A stretch of 18,059 nucleotides of DNA from an uncultured Lachnospiraceae bacterium (GTDB lineage Bacteria > Bacillota > Clostridia > Lachnospirales > Lachnospiraceae): the NCBI GenBank assembly GCA_934376945.1, contig CAKRPI010000040.1:1-18059 (forward strand). Direction: 5' to 3'. Under the pieces are notes generated by a model. That model had not been told where the DNA came from. It saw only the letters and a list, made by a program, of their open reading frames with translations, and did no database searches. This document shows, piece by piece, positions 1-6,459 of this stretch; position 1 is the stretch's first letter; every line of letters starts with the position of its first letter. The translations under genes were made by a program, and so were the position numbers.

Positions 1-14
1 AAATTTCAAAAACA

Positions 15-47
15 GGCTTAAAAATGCAAGCATTTTCCGCCTTTTTT
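15..47. terminator. Probable bidirectional intrinsic terminator
   Basis: An inverted repeat with outer arms GGC (15-17) and GCC (39-41) and an inner 7-bp stem AAAATGC (21-27) / GCATTTT (30-36) is followed on plus by six T (42-47). On minus it is followed by a weaker T-rich tail. The inner stem is AT-rich, so strength is uncertain. It would end minus-strand transcription from the small genes at 103-734, or a plus-strand gene lying left of the window. Confidence 0.5.
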
Positions 48-102
48 ATGAAATTTTGCTTGGCTCTGAACAGTTACTAAAATTGAATATTCGCAGATTA
101 TT

Positions 103-438
103 TCACAGGATGCCCTGTGTGTGCTGTATTTTCCAGCTGCAAAAATCATATAGTACGCAGCCGGAGCGCCGTATGGTTTTGTGGGAAAATTGGCTTTGGC
201 GAAACAAGTAAAGAATTCCTCCGTAAAAACCAGGAAAAACTGCTGCAAAAAGTAAGAACGCAAGGGTGTCTGCAAAGGATACAACGGAAAAACCGCTGAC
301 AAGCAGGCAAACTGCTGCTGTACCGCCAATGGCGGCCCAGACCGTGCTGCTGAACATAAGAAACAGTCCTTTTCCCCATTTTTCTTTTCCAAATTTTCCC
401 GCTGCTTTTTCTGATAAGTGAGCGATTCCTCTGTACAT
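103..438 (-). CDS. Small hypothetical membrane protein
   Basis: This is a 111-residue protein that I do not recognise. The N-terminus (about residues 1-24) is basic and amphipathic with many Lys/Gly. Two hydrophobic segments follow at about residues 25-50 and 56-79, so a two-pass membrane protein with a short connecting loop is likely. The last 30 residues are Ser/Cys/Arg/His-rich and look less like a designed domain, so the original C-terminus may be shorter or lost by frameshift. The start is an ATG with only a modest purine-rich stretch (GAGATGAAG) upstream. It lies 95 bases downstream of the small gene at 534-734, and a possible terminator (15-47) follows. No function is assigned. The reading frame is moderately supported by its clear hydrophobic pattern. 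Confidence 0.45.
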   Translation of the reverse strand: MYRGIAHLSEKAAGKFGKEKWGKGLFLMFSSTVWAAIGGTAAVCLLVSGFSVVSFADTLAFLLFAAVFPGFYGGILYLFRQSQFSHKTIRRSGCVLYDFCSWKIQHTQGIL

Positions 439-533
439 AAATTCTTCATCTCTTCTCTTTTTTTCAAGCTTAATCTGTACTTGTAAAATTGAGATGCAGA
501 GTTTTGTAAAACAAATGTAAAATGTATGTGTTA

Positions 534-734
534 TTACTGTCTACAAAAAAGTTTTTTAATCGGATGATTCAGTATCCGACAGGAAAGTATTTCAATCGCA
601 AGGTCTTCCTCAATCGTACTGCCTGCTTTTACAAAGGCATGCAGCTCTTCTTCTGTCTGAAACCATGCATGATAAGAATGGCGCAGGCCATCGCTGCCAA
701 AATCCGTATAGGTCAGCAAGAAATTTTTGTCCAT
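534..734 (-). CDS. Small hypothetical soluble protein
   Basis: This is a 66-residue protein of unknown function. The main support is a near-ideal ribosome-binding site: AGGAGG sits seven bases upstream of the ATG at 734. The sequence is acidic and soluble-looking, with an N-terminal stretch like a beta hairpin (FLLTYTDFGSDG) followed by aromatic/His residues and a helix rich in Glu (TEEELHAFV). No signal peptide or membrane segment is visible. The last 15 residues are basic and end just before a TAA. No convincing promoter was found in the 200 bases upstream; a TATACA at 754-759 lacks a -35 partner. It follows the dipeptidase terminator, so it is probably transcribed separately. Confidence 0.6.
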   Translation of the reverse strand: MDKNFLLTYTDFGSDGLRHSYHAWFQTEEELHAFVKAGSTIEEDLAIEILSCRILNHPIKKLFCRQ

Positions 735-940
735 ATGCTCCTCCTGTTCTGCCTGTATAAAGGTGTTTTTTCTTCTGTCTGTGTTCAGTGCAAAGGAGTT
801 TGCAAGTCACTGTCATTTCAGCTCATCCCCCGAATTGTTTTCTTCATTCAGCAGCATCTGTTTGTATTTGTAAAAGATTCTGGAGCTATAGTATTTCTCT
901 CCGGTCTTGTTTTATTCATGAATTACAGAAACGGCAGAAA

Positions 941-976
941 ATAGAAAAGTCCTCTGCAGTAATGCGCTGCAGAGGA
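941..976 (-). terminator. Intrinsic terminator of the M19 dipeptidase gene
   Basis: A perfect 10-bp inverted repeat, TCCTCTGCAG (950-959) and CTGCAGAGGA (967-976), flanks a seven-base loop. On the minus strand the stem is followed by CTTTTCTATTTT. It begins eight bases after the dipeptidase stop codon, as expected of a Rho-independent terminator. Confidence 0.85.
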
Positions 977-983
977 TAAAAAA

Positions 984-2000
984 TCAGTGAAGCAGGTCAC
1001 GGTATAAACGAGATACATTCTGATAAAAAATGCCATCAATATGATCATCGCAGACATGTTTTTTGTGAAGAATCCATGCAAGATCCTGCATTGCGGAAGC
1101 ATCCTTTGGCTGGCTTTCTCCGTGGAAGCCGTCAAAATCACTTCCAAGTCCGACACATCCGCTTCCTCCGGCATTCATCATGTGAATCATATGATCTGCC
1201 GCGATTTCCAGCAGCGGTTTTTCTGCATGCTCAGGATCAGAGGTGAGAAAACGCGGGAAAAGATTCAGACCGGAAACACCGCCGCGTTCTCCGAGCATAT
1301 GCAGCATTTCATCCGTCAGGTTTCTGTGATGTGGGCAAAGAGAACGGGCATTTGAATGGCTTGCCACAAATGGCTTTGTTGTATGTTCATACACATCAAA
1401 AAATCCATCATCTGAAAGATGTGAAACATCCACGATCATTCCAAGCTGTTCCATCTCTGAAAGAAAACGAAGGCCGGTTTCTTTAATACCGTACTGCCGT
1501 TTTTCACCTGCATGATATCCTGCACTTCCTTCTTTTTGCATTGCAGCCGGATAACCAATTTCATTTTCGTAATTCCAGGTCAGTGTCATCATTCTTGCGC
1601 CATATTGATAGAATTCATGTAGCTTTTCTATATCGCCAAGGCAGATGCCTCCCTCTTCAAGTGTCAGCATGGCTGATGGAATCCCGGCTTCCTGATTGGC
1701 CAGAAGTTCTGTGAAAGATGTCGCAGGTCGAATCAGATCCGAATTAGCAGCCACCTGTTCCCTGAAAATGCGTACCAGTTCTTTTGCAAAACGATACGGT
1801 GCATCATTTTCACCGAAAATTTCTCTGGCTTCATTCAGATCAACAAAAACAGCAAAGTTTTGCAGGAGATAATCTCCGGCTTTCATTTTCAGCGCATTGA
1901 CTTGAAGAGAACCGGTATCACGCAGAGATAACGTATGATTTTTCAGCTCTTCCAGATAAATCTGATACAAAGTATCACAATGCATATCAATAATGTTCAT
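984..2000 (-). CDS. Membrane dipeptidase family enzyme (peptidase M19), cytoplasmic
   Basis: This 338-residue zinc dipeptidase belongs to the renal-dipeptidase/M19 family. Bacterial members hydrolyse Xaa-Xaa dipeptides and typically accept a D-residue at the C-terminal position. Visible signature elements are the N-terminal metal-binding His-x-Asp (HCD, residues 7-9), the bridging Glu in LTLEEGG, the histidines of DVSH and ASHSNAR, and GLGSDFDG near the C-terminus. Length fits the family (about 310-340). No signal peptide is present, so it acts on imported or internally made peptides. I chose the ATG at 2000 because GGAGG lies ten bases upstream; the longer frame from 2054 would start inside the promoter. 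It has its own promoter and terminator and lies directly downstream of the D-peptide operon. The family call is confident; the substrate is inferred. Confidence 0.92.
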   Translation of the reverse strand: MNIIDMHCDTLYQIYLEELKNHTLSLRDTGSLQVNALKMKAGDYLLQNFAVFVDLNEAREIFGENDAPYRFAKELVRIFREQVAANSDLIRPATSFTELLANQEAGIPSAMLTLEEGGICLGDIEKLHEFYQYGARMMTLTWNYENEIGYPAAMQKEGSAGYHAGEKRQYGIKETGLRFLSEMEQLGMIVDVSHLSDDGFFDVYEHTTKPFVASHSNARSLCPHHRNLTDEMLHMLGERGGVSGLNLFPRFLTSDPEHAEKPLLEIAADHMIHMMNAGGSGCVGLGSDFDGFHGESQPKDASAMQDLAWILHKKHVCDDHIDGIFYQNVSRLYRDLLH

Positions 2001-2034
2001 ATCAAACATCCCTCCTCTTTTTTTCTCGCCTTTT

Positions 2035-2062
2035 ATTATAGCGTTTCTTTTCAATCATGCAA
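2035..2062 (-). promoter_or_regulatory. SigA-type promoter of the M19 dipeptidase gene
   Basis: On minus the order is TTGCAT (-35, plus positions 2057-2062), a 16-base spacer and TATAAT (-10, plus positions 2035-2040). The -10 is a perfect consensus and lies about 35 bases upstream of the chosen ATG. It sits just after the terminator at 2083-2116, which makes this gene an independent transcription unit. Confidence 0.8.
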
Positions 2063-2082
2063 GAGTTACTGTGAAATTTATC

Positions 2083-2116
2083 AAAAAAAGAATGTGCCGA
2101 AACACATTCTTTTTTC
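2083..2116. terminator. Strong intrinsic terminator ending the D-peptide operon
   Basis: A perfect 8-bp stem, AGAATGTG (2089-2096) and CACATTCT (2103-2110), encloses a six-base loop. It is flanked by A/T runs on both sides, so it can work in either direction. On minus, the direction that matters here, the stem is followed by a T run. It ends transcription after the serine hydrolase gene and insulates the dipeptidase promoter. Confidence 0.85.
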
Positions 2117-2197
2117 TGCTTTCAAGAACACACCATCGGTCAGTTCATTTCAAAGTACTCAATATTCGGATAAGTTGCATCATGAGCAGTGAATCGA

Positions 2198-3613
2198 TCA
2201 GAGATCTGCGCGTTGATAAATTCTGGTATAGCAACGAACACCCCATGCTCTACCGTTCTTTAAATAAAATTCAGCAGTGTTAATCCGATTTGTGTGATCT
2301 GCTTTGTCTACAATAGCAAAAACGGTTTTTCCGCAGTAAAGAAAATCGACCTGGCGATCGCAATACGTACCGGTAAGCATACCATTTTCCCAGCGTACGA
2401 TACAGTGAGACGGAACACCTTCCTTCGCCATAAAATCACCCTGAAGTGCTTCCGGCATTGAAAATGTTCTTCCGTTTGGTTCCGCCCAGCGATGTGTAGT
2501 TTCAAGCGGAAGTCCAAGAATGAAATTGTAACAGATCCACTGGAATTCATTGACATCAACATCGCCTTCGTTGCACAGCACAGCACAGGAATATCCGCCT
2601 TCTACCAGTCCGCCCTTTGTAGAAACGCCGTGTAATCCGCCGGAATGCTCACAGATGATTTTCCCGTCAATCAGGCGTTTTTCAAGACCCAGGCAGTAAT
2701 ATGGACGCTCCTGTACAGGGAAGGAACTGCCAATCAGAAGCTCAACTGCTTCTGCGGGAATTACCTGTCGGCCCTCCCATTTTCCGCCGTCACTGAGCAT
2801 TTTATAGTATCTGGTAATGTCGCTTGATGTGGATTTGACACAGGCGCATCCGCGAAATGGCGGGAGTATGGACCAGTTATCGTCCTGAATCAATGAACCA
2901 TTTTCGTCTCGTTCAAACAGACTCGTTATATTTCCGCCAGAGATAGCCTTTGCCTCACTTCCATCCAAATCAAGAACCGTTCTTGTCATACCAAGAGGGC
3001 GGAAGATACGGTCTGCAAGAAATTCTTCCAAAGAAATGCCTGCTGCCTGATCAACTATGTAGGAAAGCAATGCATAGCCCTCATTGGAATAGCTCATATA
3101 ATCGCCTGGCATACCAAGAACCTCATAATCTCCTTTTGAAATGTAATCGACAATCTGTTCGATACAATCCATTTTATTTGGAGCGGTTGCGAGCATTTGG
3201 CGATACCAGTCAGTGTCACGTTCAATGCTGTTCATTGCGATCGACCACTCGAGTGGCTCCATCGGAGGAATGCCGGCGCGATGCATTGCAATTATCCGAA
3301 GTGTTACACATTCATCAGGAACTCCGGGAATATGCAGTGTCGGAAAATACTTTGAAATCGGGTCCTCGAGGCTCAGCCTGCCCTCAGTCTGAAGAATTGC
3401 GCAGGCAAGTGCCGTGATGGATTTACTCATGGAAGCAATCCCGAAAATTGTATTTTCATCAGCAGGAAGCTGATTTTCTATATCACGCATTCCATAGCCC
3501 TTTTCAAATAAAACGCCCTCCGGTCCACGGATCGTTACGGCAATTCCGGGAAAGCCTTTTTCTTGAAACAGGCATTCAAGTGCCTTGTCCAATGCTCTGA
3601 TATCTCGGTTCAT
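2198..3613 (-). CDS. Serine hydrolase of the class C beta-lactamase / D-aminopeptidase fold
   Basis: This is a 471-residue penicillin-recognising-type serine hydrolase (beta-lactamase-related family, which includes D-aminopeptidases, D,D-peptidases and esterases). The three active-site motifs are intact: Ser61-x-x-Lys64 (SMSK), Tyr175-Ser-Asn177 and His323-Ser-Gly325. The catalytic domain spans about residues 8-350; the remaining 120 residues look like a small C-terminal beta-rich domain. No signal peptide or lipobox is seen, which is unusual for a resistance beta-lactamase and points to a cytoplasmic peptide hydrolase. AAGGAG sits six to seven bases before the ATG. It is the last gene of the four-gene operon, 18 bases after the racemase stop, and is followed by a terminator. 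D-peptidase activity is inferred from context; an esterase role is not excluded. Confidence 0.88.
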   Translation of the reverse strand: MNRDIRALDKALECLFQEKGFPGIAVTIRGPEGVLFEKGYGMRDIENQLPADENTIFGIASMSKSITALACAILQTEGRLSLEDPISKYFPTLHIPGVPDECVTLRIIAMHRAGIPPMEPLEWSIAMNSIERDTDWYRQMLATAPNKMDCIEQIVDYISKGDYEVLGMPGDYMSYSNEGYALLSYIVDQAAGISLEEFLADRIFRPLGMTRTVLDLDGSEAKAISGGNITSLFERDENGSLIQDDNWSILPPFRGCACVKSTSSDITRYYKMLSDGGKWEGRQVIPAEAVELLIGSSFPVQERPYYCLGLEKRLIDGKIICEHSGGLHGVSTKGGLVEGGYSCAVLCNEGDVDVNEFQWICYNFILGLPLETTHRWAEPNGRTFSMPEALQGDFMAKEGVPSHCIVRWENGMLTGTYCDRQVDFLYCGKTVFAIVDKADHTNRINTAEFYLKNGRAWGVRCYTRIYQRADL

Positions 3614-3631
3614 GTTGTTTCTCCTTCGTTT

Positions 3632-4351
3632 TTATTCAGAATAGTCTGATTTGATTTTTCTGCCACTGTACTCAATTACCCGTGCAGCAAGAACCCGCAT
3701 CGGATCAATATAGTAGCTGCCCATCTTCTGCTCTTCTTTTACAACAGACAATTCCGTACAGCCCATAATCGCGCAGCTACAGTTCTGCTCATGAAGGTAA
3801 TGGTCGATTTTTTTCCATGTATCAGGTTCACCGGGAAGGCCCTTTTTGATCCGATCATAAATCTGGCTCATGATCAGTTCCTCTATTTCCTCTGACGGAA
3901 CAAAGGGGTGACCACCAAGTGATTCAAGGCGTTTCTGATAAAGTCCGGTCTGAATTGTCCCGCGTGTTGCAAGAATGGCAATTTTCCCGTTCCCTGCCTG
4001 TGCCACTGCCTTTTTTGCAGTTTCTTCGGGCATATGAATGAACGAAAGTTCACTTTCCAGAGCTACCTTTTCCATAAAAAAGTGAGCAGTGTTGCAGGTT
4101 ACGGCTATTGCGGTACACCCACAGTTTTGAAGCATCTGCACATCTTCCCGCATTTTTTTCATCACCGGTTCGTATTTACCGTTTAAAATTGCCGTAGTGC
4201 GGTCTGGCATAGACGCATCACTCAAAATCACCATATTAACGTGATCCTGGTCACAGGAAGCCTGAGTCATTTCTGTCACATAGCGATAAAAAAGCCATGT
4301 TGCGGCAGGTCCCATTCCGCCGACGATACCGATTTTTCTGTCATTTTCCAT
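3632..4351 (-). CDS. Aspartate/glutamate racemase family protein
   Basis: This 239-residue protein belongs to the cofactor-independent Asp/Glu racemase superfamily. It starts with the family glycine-rich motif GIVGGMGPAAT (residues 8-18). It carries both expected catalytic cysteines, Cys86 in TCNTAHF and Cys198 in MGCTEL, so two-base racemisation should be possible. Length matches aspartate racemases (about 230-240). AGGGGG lies ten bases upstream of the ATG. It is third in the operon, 18 bases after dppA and 18 bases before the serine hydrolase. Its likely role is to convert a D-amino acid released by the neighbouring peptidases into the L-form, or the reverse. The substrate (Asp, Glu or another acidic amino acid) cannot be read from sequence. 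It is probably not the essential MurI, given the operon context and the aspartate-racemase-like motifs. Confidence 0.9.
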   Translation of the reverse strand: MENDRKIGIVGGMGPAATWLFYRYVTEMTQASCDQDHVNMVILSDASMPDRTTAILNGKYEPVMKKMREDVQMLQNCGCTAIAVTCNTAHFFMEKVALESELSFIHMPEETAKKAVAQAGNGKIAILATRGTIQTGLYQKRLESLGGHPFVPSEEIEELIMSQIYDRIKKGLPGEPDTWKKIDHYLHEQNCSCAIMGCTELSVVKEEQKMGSYYIDPMRVLAARVIEYSGRKIKSDYSE

Positions 4352-4369
4352 TGTAGTTAATCCCCCTTG

Positions 4370-5161
4370 CTATCCAATAAAAGACATTGCCACACGGACA
4401 TCGTAAAAATGATTGCTTTCAAAACGAATGGTATGAGCATCAAGCTGTGTGACACCCGGATACCAGCTGGCGTTGCATGCGTCCATATGGGATTTGTACT
4501 GTATCTCCAATACATAATGTTCATTCATCTGACGAAGTGGGTGCGGGTGACTTAATGCCTGGGTGACATCTGCCTTGATCTGTCGAATGGCTGCTGCCGG
4601 ATGAAGATTCCAGGTTCCGGCGCCAATTCCTTTCTTTACAGCGGTTGTCACTATATCAGGATACTCTTCCGTTGCCCGTGTACAGATTCCCTCATCTCCT
4701 GAAAGATAAATGGAGGGTACGTGGCACATATCAGCCCACAGAGAGTTAATTGTAAATTCAGATGCAATATGGTCATTAATTTTTATGTAATTATAGCGAC
4801 TGAAATTTGTCGTATGCGCAAGAGGACTTGTATTGGTAAATGCCGGAGAATGGTATCCAATGTACATTGCCGCATCGAAGCTTTCATCAATTCCGGACAT
4901 CATGGAAGCAGGATGGCACATCCAGCCGCGGATAAGCTCTGCACCTTCCGGAAGCAGATCTGGAAAGATATTGCAGGCGTCCATGTGAGCATCTCGTACA
5001 ACAACGGTATGGCCGGCTTCCAGAATCGCCTCACAGGCGGCGGCTGCCTCCAAAGACATCTGCCGTCTTGCTGCATCGTAGTCCTTTCCTCCTGTTTTTG
5101 TTTCGGCCCATTGCGTTACACCGGTAACGCCCTCGATATCCGCACTAATATATATTTTCAT
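4370..5161 (-). CDS. dppA: D-aminopeptidase, DppA type (peptidase M55)
   Basis: This 263-residue zinc D-aminopeptidase releases N-terminal D-amino acids such as D-Ala from short peptides. In B. subtilis the homologue forms a self-compartmentalising ring. The N-terminus KIYISADIEGVTGV is diagnostic and carries the metal ligands Asp8 and Glu10; further probable ligands are His59 (RDAHMD), His104 (GYHS) and Glu135 (ASEF). I took the ATG at 5161 because GGAG lies seven bases upstream; the frame from 5197 adds 12 residues with no family counterpart. The enzyme is cytoplasmic, without a signal peptide. In B. subtilis dppA precedes dppBCDE peptide transport genes; here no transporter follows and a racemase takes that place. 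It is second in the operon, 48 bases after the P1 peptidase. Confidence 0.92.
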   Translation of the reverse strand: MKIYISADIEGVTGVTQWAETKTGGKDYDAARRQMSLEAAAACEAILEAGHTVVVRDAHMDACNIFPDLLPEGAELIRGWMCHPASMMSGIDESFDAAMYIGYHSPAFTNTSPLAHTTNFSRYNYIKINDHIASEFTINSLWADMCHVPSIYLSGDEGICTRATEEYPDIVTTAVKKGIGAGTWNLHPAAAIRQIKADVTQALSHPHPLRQMNEHYVLEIQYKSHMDACNASWYPGVTQLDAHTIRFESNHFYDVRVAMSFIG

Positions 5162-5209
5162 AGGTAAACTCCTGTTTTTGTCGATGGTATTTTTCAATTA
5201 TTAAAAGGA

Positions 5210-6235
5210 TCACAAATATTCCCGAAGTCCGTAGATTACAGTTCCGCGTGCTCCACGCATGGTTTTTGCATGATCGAGAGAGCTTAAAACAGCTTCTTCT
5301 GATGCCTCTGCCGTTGCCTCAAAAACAAGATCCATCGCGTCATCACGAAAAGCCTTTTGTTCATAGATCTTTTTTTCACTGTAGTGAGGAATATGGTTTC
5401 CTGTCGAAAAAGCGATCGCAATATCTCCGCTTCCGTTTCCAAGGAAAGATCCTGTGCGGCATAATCCAACGACACTTCTTCTGGCCATGCGACGTAACTG
5501 GCGGTCAGAAAGCGGAAGGTCTGTGGCTAATACAAGGATCACAGAGCCTTTTTCACATTCTCCCGGAGGTAATTCCATTCCCTTTGGACGGAAGCCGTCA
5601 ATTGTAAGGTTTCCGCGCACGCCGAAGTTTGACATTAAAATTACACCGATCGTATAATCCCTGTCATCGACTGTGACAATGCGGGAAGCAGAGCCGATTC
5701 CACCTTTCAATCCCATACAGCACATACCGGTTCCGGAACCGACTGCCCCCTCCTCAAATGTTTCTGAACAGTTTTCAAGAGCCTGCAAAACATCATTTTC
5801 GGTCACATGCATGCCACGGATGTCATTGAGCTGTCCGTCGTTGCATTCAGTTACAACGCCATTTACGGTACCGGTGGAAATACCGATATCCGGATTTTCT
5901 CTCAGCATATATCCTGTCAGTGCACTCAGTGCTGTTCCGACACTCAGAGTATTTGTCATAATGATCGGTGTTTCCAGAGTACCGAGTTCATCGATCTGTA
6001 TCAGGCCTGCACTTTTTCCGAAGCCATTAATTACTGCGGTTCCGGCCGGAAGCTTATCCTGAAAAAGATTTCCCTTATGACCGCGAATTGCAGTTACACC
6101 TGTATGGATTTCTTTTTCATCATCATTTAAGGTTACGTGACCAACGGTAACACCTTTTACATCAGTAATCAAATTACGCGGTCCACTTGGAAATTTCTGT
6201 CTTATTTTTATCTTGCTGTCTTTTTCTAATCCCAC
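5210..6235 (-). CDS. P1/S58 family peptidase (DmpA-type L-aminopeptidase / D-esterase)
   Basis: This 341-residue N-terminal-nucleophile hydrolase of the DmpA/BapA family is made as one chain and cleaves itself into two subunits. Family members release N-terminal L-, D- or beta-residues from peptides and amides. Visible signatures are the N-terminal region PRNLITDVKGVTVGH, the TECNDGQLNDIRG block (residues 129-141) and the GSGTGM...GGIGSASR region (residues 166-185). In this family autocleavage and the nucleophile lie in this last region; Ser182 is the likeliest candidate. I place the start at the GTG at 6235, preceded by GGGGG with seven-base spacing. Extending to an ATG at 6340 would translate Lys-rich A-tract promoter DNA and has no ribosome-binding site. 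It is the first gene of the four-gene D-peptide operon. Family identity is firm; substrate is not. Confidence 0.92.
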   Translation of the reverse strand: MGLEKDSKIKIRQKFPSGPRNLITDVKGVTVGHVTLNDDEKEIHTGVTAIRGHKGNLFQDKLPAGTAVINGFGKSAGLIQIDELGTLETPIIMTNTLSVGTALSALTGYMLRENPDIGISTGTVNGVVTECNDGQLNDIRGMHVTENDVLQALENCSETFEEGAVGSGTGMCCMGLKGGIGSASRIVTVDDRDYTIGVILMSNFGVRGNLTIDGFRPKGMELPPGECEKGSVILVLATDLPLSDRQLRRMARRSVVGLCRTGSFLGNGSGDIAIAFSTGNHIPHYSEKKIYEQKAFRDDAMDLVFEATAEASEEAVLSSLDHAKTMRGARGTVIYGLREYL

Positions 6236-6242
6236 TTTTTTT

Positions 6243-6247
6243 CCCCC
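6243..6247 (-). promoter_or_regulatory. Ribosome-binding site that fixes a GTG start
   Basis: GGGGG on minus lies seven bases (all A) upstream of GTG at 6235. No comparable site precedes any other in-frame start of the P1 peptidase, which is why the N-terminus is placed here. Confidence 0.75.
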
Positions 6248-6270
6248 TGTCTGAAAATGATTCTTTTCTG

Positions 6271-6299
6271 AGTATACCTTTTTTTTCTGTTTTTGAACA
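6271..6299 (-). promoter_or_regulatory. Probable promoter of the D-peptide operon
   Basis: On minus, TATACT (-10, plus positions 6271-6276) is preceded after 17 bases by TGTTCA (6294-6299), a poor -35 that matches the consensus at three positions. The -10 lies about 35 bases upstream of the GTG start. A weak -35 may be offset by the A-tracts upstream, which resemble UP elements. It lies downstream of the terminator at 6339-6370, as an operon promoter should. Confidence 0.6.
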
Positions 6300-6326
6300 G
6301 TTTTTTCTGTTTTTTTTAGTTTTTTT
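6279..6326 (-). repeat. Helically phased A-tracts (predicted curved DNA)
   Basis: Five A-runs on minus, of 8, 5, 6, 8 and 7 bases, are centred near plus positions 6282.5, 6292, 6303.5, 6313.5 and 6323. Centre spacing is 9.5-11.5 bases, close to one helical turn, and the runs are separated by short CTG/CAG-like linkers. Such phasing bends DNA. The array covers the spacer, the -35 and the upstream region of the operon promoter. Confidence 0.7.
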
Positions 6327-6338
6327 CTGTAAATAATC

Positions 6339-6370
6339 AAAAAAGGAGACTATGCACATGCATAATCCCC
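6339..6370 (-). terminator. Intrinsic terminator after spoIIIAH
   Basis: Two near-complementary arms, GGAGACTATGCA (6345-6356) and TGCATAATCCCC (6359-6370), pair at 10 of 12 positions; the two mismatches could be G-U wobbles on the RNA. On minus the hairpin is followed directly by six T (6344-6339). It ends about 90 bases after the spoIIIAH stop and so should close the spoIIIA transcript. It also lies between two promoter-like sequences and could act as an attenuator. Confidence 0.75.
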
Positions 6371-6394
6371 TTTGACAATACGTCTGCTGAAAGT

Positions 6395-6423
6395 AGTATA
6401 CTGCATTTGACTGAAGTATGCAA
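6395..6423 (-). promoter_or_regulatory. Promoter-like pair upstream of the terminator
   Basis: On minus, TTGCAT (plus positions 6418-6423), a 17-base spacer and TATACT (6395-6400) resemble a SigA promoter. A transcript would begin near 6389 and reach the terminator after about 50 bases, giving either a short RNA or an attenuated leader for the D-peptide operon. AGTATACT is palindromic, so a plus-strand reading is also possible (TTGACA at 6372-6377). Function is not shown. Confidence 0.35.
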
Positions 6424-6459
6424 TATTTTTTTCAGTTACCTCTGTAATATGTTTTTGTA

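Noticed and set aside
18..467. 149-residue minus-strand frame overlapping the small membrane protein
   Set aside because: It is low in complexity, lacks consistent hydrophobic or domain pattern and ends inside the hairpin at 15-47. The 103-438 frame has clearer membrane segments.
522..944. 140-residue plus-strand frame
   Set aside because: It opposes the 534-734 gene, which has a strong ribosome site, and runs into the dipeptidase terminator. Its Cys/Phe-rich composition looks like an antisense shadow.
6245..6259. CodY-box-like sequence (minus CATTTTCAGACAGGG) just after the operon promoter
   Set aside because: Only 10 of 15 positions match the B. subtilis consensus, and the right half-site is missing. 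dppA is a CodY target in B. subtilis, so it was considered, but the match is too weak to annotate.
6372..6402. Plus-strand promoter TTGACA with TAGTAT (16-base spacer) or TATACT (19-base spacer)
   Set aside because: The -35 is perfect, but no plus-strand gene follows and the spacings are off or the -10 poor. It would transcribe antisense to spoIIIAH; possible but unsupported.
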